Source of the DNA: Bacillota bacterium
GTDB taxonomy: Bacteria > Bacillota > Clostridia > Acetivibrionales > DSM-1351
Assembly: GCA_023409265.1 (NCBI GenBank)
Contig: JAEYHZ010000022.1
Location: 310,001-374,000, forward strand
DNA length: 64,000 nucleotides
Direction: 5' to 3'
Shown here: positions 61,358 to 64,000 of the stretch, piece after piece
Numbering within the stretch: the first letter of the stretch is position 1
How the letters are laid out: each line of letters opens with the position of its first letter
Translations under genes and position numbers: made by a program
Notes under the pieces: generated by a model
What the model was told of the DNA's origin: nothing
What the model saw: the letters and a program-made list of their open reading frames with translations, nothing else
Databases searched by the model: none

Positions 61358-62974
61358 TTATTTTGCTTTCCAGGCAATCTCAGGTGTCCAGTGAGATATA
61401 TGATAATATCCCAAATGACTATCCTTAACCTTTTCAGTTGAATAAACCTGACTGCTGATTGAAGCAAAAGGAATAAGCAGGCAATAATCATCAATTACCT
61501 TTTTTGATAACTCTTTGCTTATCGCTACTTTTTCATCAAATGACTTCGCTGCAGCTGCTGAATCAATTAATTTCTGTATATCCTCTGGGTGAAGAACACC
61601 GCCGACACATCGAACACCCTTATCAGTCAAAGTTCTGGCATACACCGGTGCAATATCGGCTTCTCCTCGTCCAGCCCAGCGCAGAATGCCGTCCCATGTT
61701 CCGTTGATTCCTGTCATCTCATTCTCTTTTGCAGATTCAATAGGTATGATTTCCATCTTGATACCGACCTCTGCAAGATATGCCTGGGTGATTTCCATTA
61801 GTTTTACATCACCTGAATTGACATAGCCTTTGCAAGTAAAGCCGTTAGGGTATCCAGCTTCTGTAAGCAACTGTTTTGCTTTTGCCACATCATATGGATA
61901 GCCTACAGTAGCCTCATTATATGACCATGCTCCAGGAGGAGTCCATTGATTTGTTGATGCCCATCCAAGCTTTTTGTTCATTGCAACAATGGCTTCTCTA
62001 TCAATAGCGTGGGCCATCGCCTGTCTTACCTTTAAATCATAGAACGGCAGTGATGGGTCATTGCTGGTAGGCATCAGACCATTCATGATTGTACCGCTTG
62101 TAAGAGGACGGCTAATTGGAGCACGGCCGTCGGCTTCCATTGCGTCACTGACAGTGCCGTCAACAGTAGCAATTACATCGATTTCTCCTGCCCGCATGGC
62201 AGAAACAATAGTTGTAGTATCAGGCATGAAAACAAATTCTATGCCATCAAGATAGGGCTGTCCCTTAACACGGTAGTCCGCATTTTTTTCATAAACTATT
62301 CTAACGTCACGTTCCCATTTAACAAACTTAAATGGTCCTGTTCCAACAGGGTTTGCAATTGCAGCATCTTTTCCATTTGCTTTAAAGTAAGTTGGTGAAA
62401 TGATCCTGCCCGCAGTAAACATTGCAGCATCTGCAATTGAATTATTCCATTTTGAAAGATGGAGTACCACTGTTTGTGGATCTTTAACCTCAATGCTGGC
62501 AACATCATTGATCTCGCTACGCCCTGAAGCCTTAAATTCTTCAAGGTTCCATTTTACTGCTTCGGCATCGCATATGGTACCATCATGGAACTTTACATCC
62601 TTACGCAAATTAATGGTTAATGTCAAAGCATCTGCATCCATTTTGAAGCCCTCGGCCAAATATGGAACAAGTGCACCTGATTCATCATATCTTGCTAAGG
62701 TTTCCAAAACCGGATCCATTACCTGGTTTTCATAATATGTAGTACTTCCTGCAGGATAACCTATACAATTAAATTTATCGCCGTACGCTACCTTTAAAAT
62801 ACCGCCCTGCTTGTCATCCACTGCCGGAGTTGTCGTTTCATTTGCTGATGATTGAGTAGATTCATTAGATGTATCCGTTTTATTAGCCGGGCTGCTGGAG
62901 CTTGAACACGCTACACTTACTAGTAAAAGTGATGTAATTACGAACAAGATAACTACCTTCATTGACTTTTTCAT
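61358..62974 (-). CDS. Peptide/nickel-type ABC binding lipoprotein
   Basis: This 538-residue family 5 solute-binding protein has a lipoprotein signal peptide with lipobox LLVSVAC (Cys about 23) and a Ser/Thr-rich linker. Segments typical of the family are LTINLRKDVKFHDGT (about 114), NPVGTGPFKFVKWERD (about 209) and LKVRQAMAHAIDREAIV (about 307). It captures the ligand for the DppBC-type permeases. AAGGGGGAAATCGAGT precedes the ATG. Ligands of this family include peptides, nickel chelates and oligosaccharides, so substrate is open. Confidence 0.95.
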   Translation of the reverse strand: MKKSMKVVILFVITSLLLVSVACSSSSSPANKTDTSNESTQSSANETTTPAVDDKQGGILKVAYGDKFNCIGYPAGSTTYYENQVMDPVLETLARYDESGALVPYLAEGFKMDADALTLTINLRKDVKFHDGTICDAEAVKWNLEEFKASGRSEINDVASIEVKDPQTVVLHLSKWNNSIADAAMFTAGRIISPTYFKANGKDAAIANPVGTGPFKFVKWERDVRIVYEKNADYRVKGQPYLDGIEFVFMPDTTTIVSAMRAGEIDVIATVDGTVSDAMEADGRAPISRPLTSGTIMNGLMPTSNDPSLPFYDLKVRQAMAHAIDREAIVAMNKKLGWASTNQWTPPGAWSYNEATVGYPYDVAKAKQLLTEAGYPNGFTCKGYVNSGDVKLMEITQAYLAEVGIKMEIIPIESAKENEMTGINGTWDGILRWAGRGEADIAPVYARTLTDKGVRCVGGVLHPEDIQKLIDSAAAAKSFDEKVAISKELSKKVIDDYCLLIPFASISSQVYSTEKVKDSHLGYYHISHWTPEIAWKAK

Positions 62975-63047
62975 ACTCGATTTCCCCCTTTGGAATTGTT
63001 TGAGTAATTGGAATACATTTCATTCTTATTGTTTATTTATATAAAAC

Positions 63048-63890
63048 CTAAAACAACTCTGAGGCAAACAAGGTTATTTCACGCCTCACATCATCACGGC
63101 AATCATAATGGACATCATGGCCAGCATTGTTGTAAATAACACATTTTGAATTTTTGATTACCTTTATTGGCCATAAAATATCTGTTACCGGCACCATTTC
63201 ATCCATATAGGCATTAATCATTAAAACAGGTATTTGAATTCTAGAAAGTTCCTGATAAACATCCGCATCTGTCTTCAGGTATGAAAGCGGTTTTTTGGGA
63301 TTGATACGGACTTCTTCAACTGTCCTTTGAAGTTCCCATTCGTATGCTTTTTCGGCTTTCCTTTCGAATTCTGCCTTCAATTGTTGGTTGTCCGAAAATT
63401 TATCGGCAAAGGAAAGAAAATACCTTTTAGCCGCTTCAGCGCTTTTTTTTCTGGCTTCAGGATCGGCTGCCGACATAATGGTTTTAAGCCTTCCTGGAGA
63501 GGTCTCTCCGCCTTTTCTGGAATGAGGGCCGCCGACCAAAGCTGCAAAGCCAACCAGGACTTCCGGATGCCTCAGCGCCAGATGCCAGCCTATACCTGCA
63601 CCATGGGACTGTCCGGTATAAAGGAACTTTTCTATTCCTTTGCTTTTAGCGAATTCATAAACATCATCTGCCCAGGTATTATACCACTCACCGCCCAGAT
63701 CTTCAGTTACATGTGTTGATTTTCCATAACCTCTGATTTGGATGGTAAAAACATGGAAGCCTTCATCTGCCAAATCCATCGGCCATCCTATTTCATCAGA
63801 ATCAAAGCCCATTTGGGACGACAAAATATATTTATCTCCCGAACCGTATTCGTTGTAGTAAAGAGTTACACCATTGACTGTTTGATACAT
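63048..63890 (-). CDS. Alpha/beta hydrolase
   Basis: This 280-residue protein starts at ATG 63890 after CAGGAGTGTGAACAA. The nucleophile Ser is in GQSHGAG (about 96), the acid is probably Asp in NAYMDEMVP (about 226) and the His is in NNAGHDVHYD (about 255). The opening VNGVTLYYNEYGSG and QIRGYGKSTHV fit the peroxidase/epoxide hydrolase/lactonase group. It has no signal peptide. It is the first visible gene of the operon with the importer, so it probably acts on the imported compound (ester, lactone or amide). Confidence 0.9.
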   Translation of the reverse strand: MYQTVNGVTLYYNEYGSGDKYILSSQMGFDSDEIGWPMDLADEGFHVFTIQIRGYGKSTHVTEDLGGEWYNTWADDVYEFAKSKGIEKFLYTGQSHGAGIGWHLALRHPEVLVGFAALVGGPHSRKGGETSPGRLKTIMSAADPEARKKSAEAAKRYFLSFADKFSDNQQLKAEFERKAEKAYEWELQRTVEEVRINPKKPLSYLKTDADVYQELSRIQIPVLMINAYMDEMVPVTDILWPIKVIKNSKCVIYNNAGHDVHYDCRDDVRREITLFASELF

Positions 63891-64000
63891 TTGTTCACAC
63901 TCCTGTATACCCATAGTTTTAATTAATAGAATTCCATACTTTCAAATTAAACATTTGAACTACCGCAATTTTATTCCATATACACATTCGTCCGGCGCCA

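Overview
The window looks like chromosomal DNA from a low-to-mid GC Gram-positive anaerobe of the class Clostridia, probably a Lachnospiraceae relative. The basis is strong AGGAGG-type ribosome sites, a class B sortase with an MPKTG-anchored surface protein, PadR/DUF1048/ABC and TetR/ABC export modules, many carbohydrate-use genes and T-rich intrinsic terminators. No rRNA, tRNA, CRISPR array or intact mobile element was found. The organism assignment is inference from gene content.

Layout. (1) 0-15 kb, signalling and surface: the 3' end of a histidine kinase, an Rrf2 regulator, sortase B, a PTS-EIIC/EAL fusion facing a PAS-GAF-PAS-GGDEF cyclase whose leader closely resembles a c-di-GMP-I (GEMM) riboswitch, a three-gene IbrA/GNAT/IbrB operon, a LytTR response regulator, and a large beta-helix adhesin. 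One in-frame TAA cuts the adhesin off from its MPKTG anchor. (2) 14.7-27.4 kb, small independent modules: a probable structured RNA, an MFS transporter, an AAC(3)-type acetyltransferase, LysR/DinB, TetR/membrane protein, a DUF5703 glycoside hydrolase with divergent AraC regulator, and PadR-DUF1048-DUF1048-ABC-permease. (3) 27.8-44.3 kb, one large catabolic island: twelve minus-strand genes running from sugar ABC permeases through oxidoreductase, isomerase, binding protein, PPC protein, GH2 hydrolase, zinc dehydrogenase, HMG-CoA lyase-like, class I HMG-CoA reductase-like, 2-hydroxyacid dehydrogenase and glycerate kinase. A divergent GntR regulator with two more TIM-barrel isomerase-like genes faces it. 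(4) 44.4-54.8 kb: a group II intron relic, a TetR-controlled ABC exporter, a redox cluster (SDR, three flavodoxin-like proteins, MerR, nitroreductase) and an MFS exporter. (5) 55-64 kb: a peptide-type ABC importer with alpha/beta hydrolase, CapA-like protein and LacI regulator, all on the minus strand.

How it may work together. The first 15 kb has both enzymes of c-di-GMP turnover, a candidate c-di-GMP sensing leader and sortase-dependent surface display, suggesting control of adhesion by c-di-GMP. The catabolic island pairs glycoside uptake and cleavage with enzymes that elsewhere degrade mevalonate (HMG-CoA reductase plus lyase) and with a route from a hydroxypyruvate-like C3 unit to phosphoglycerate. 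I do not know a described pathway with this composition, and it is the best candidate here for an undescribed system. The IbrA-GNAT-IbrB operon is the second.
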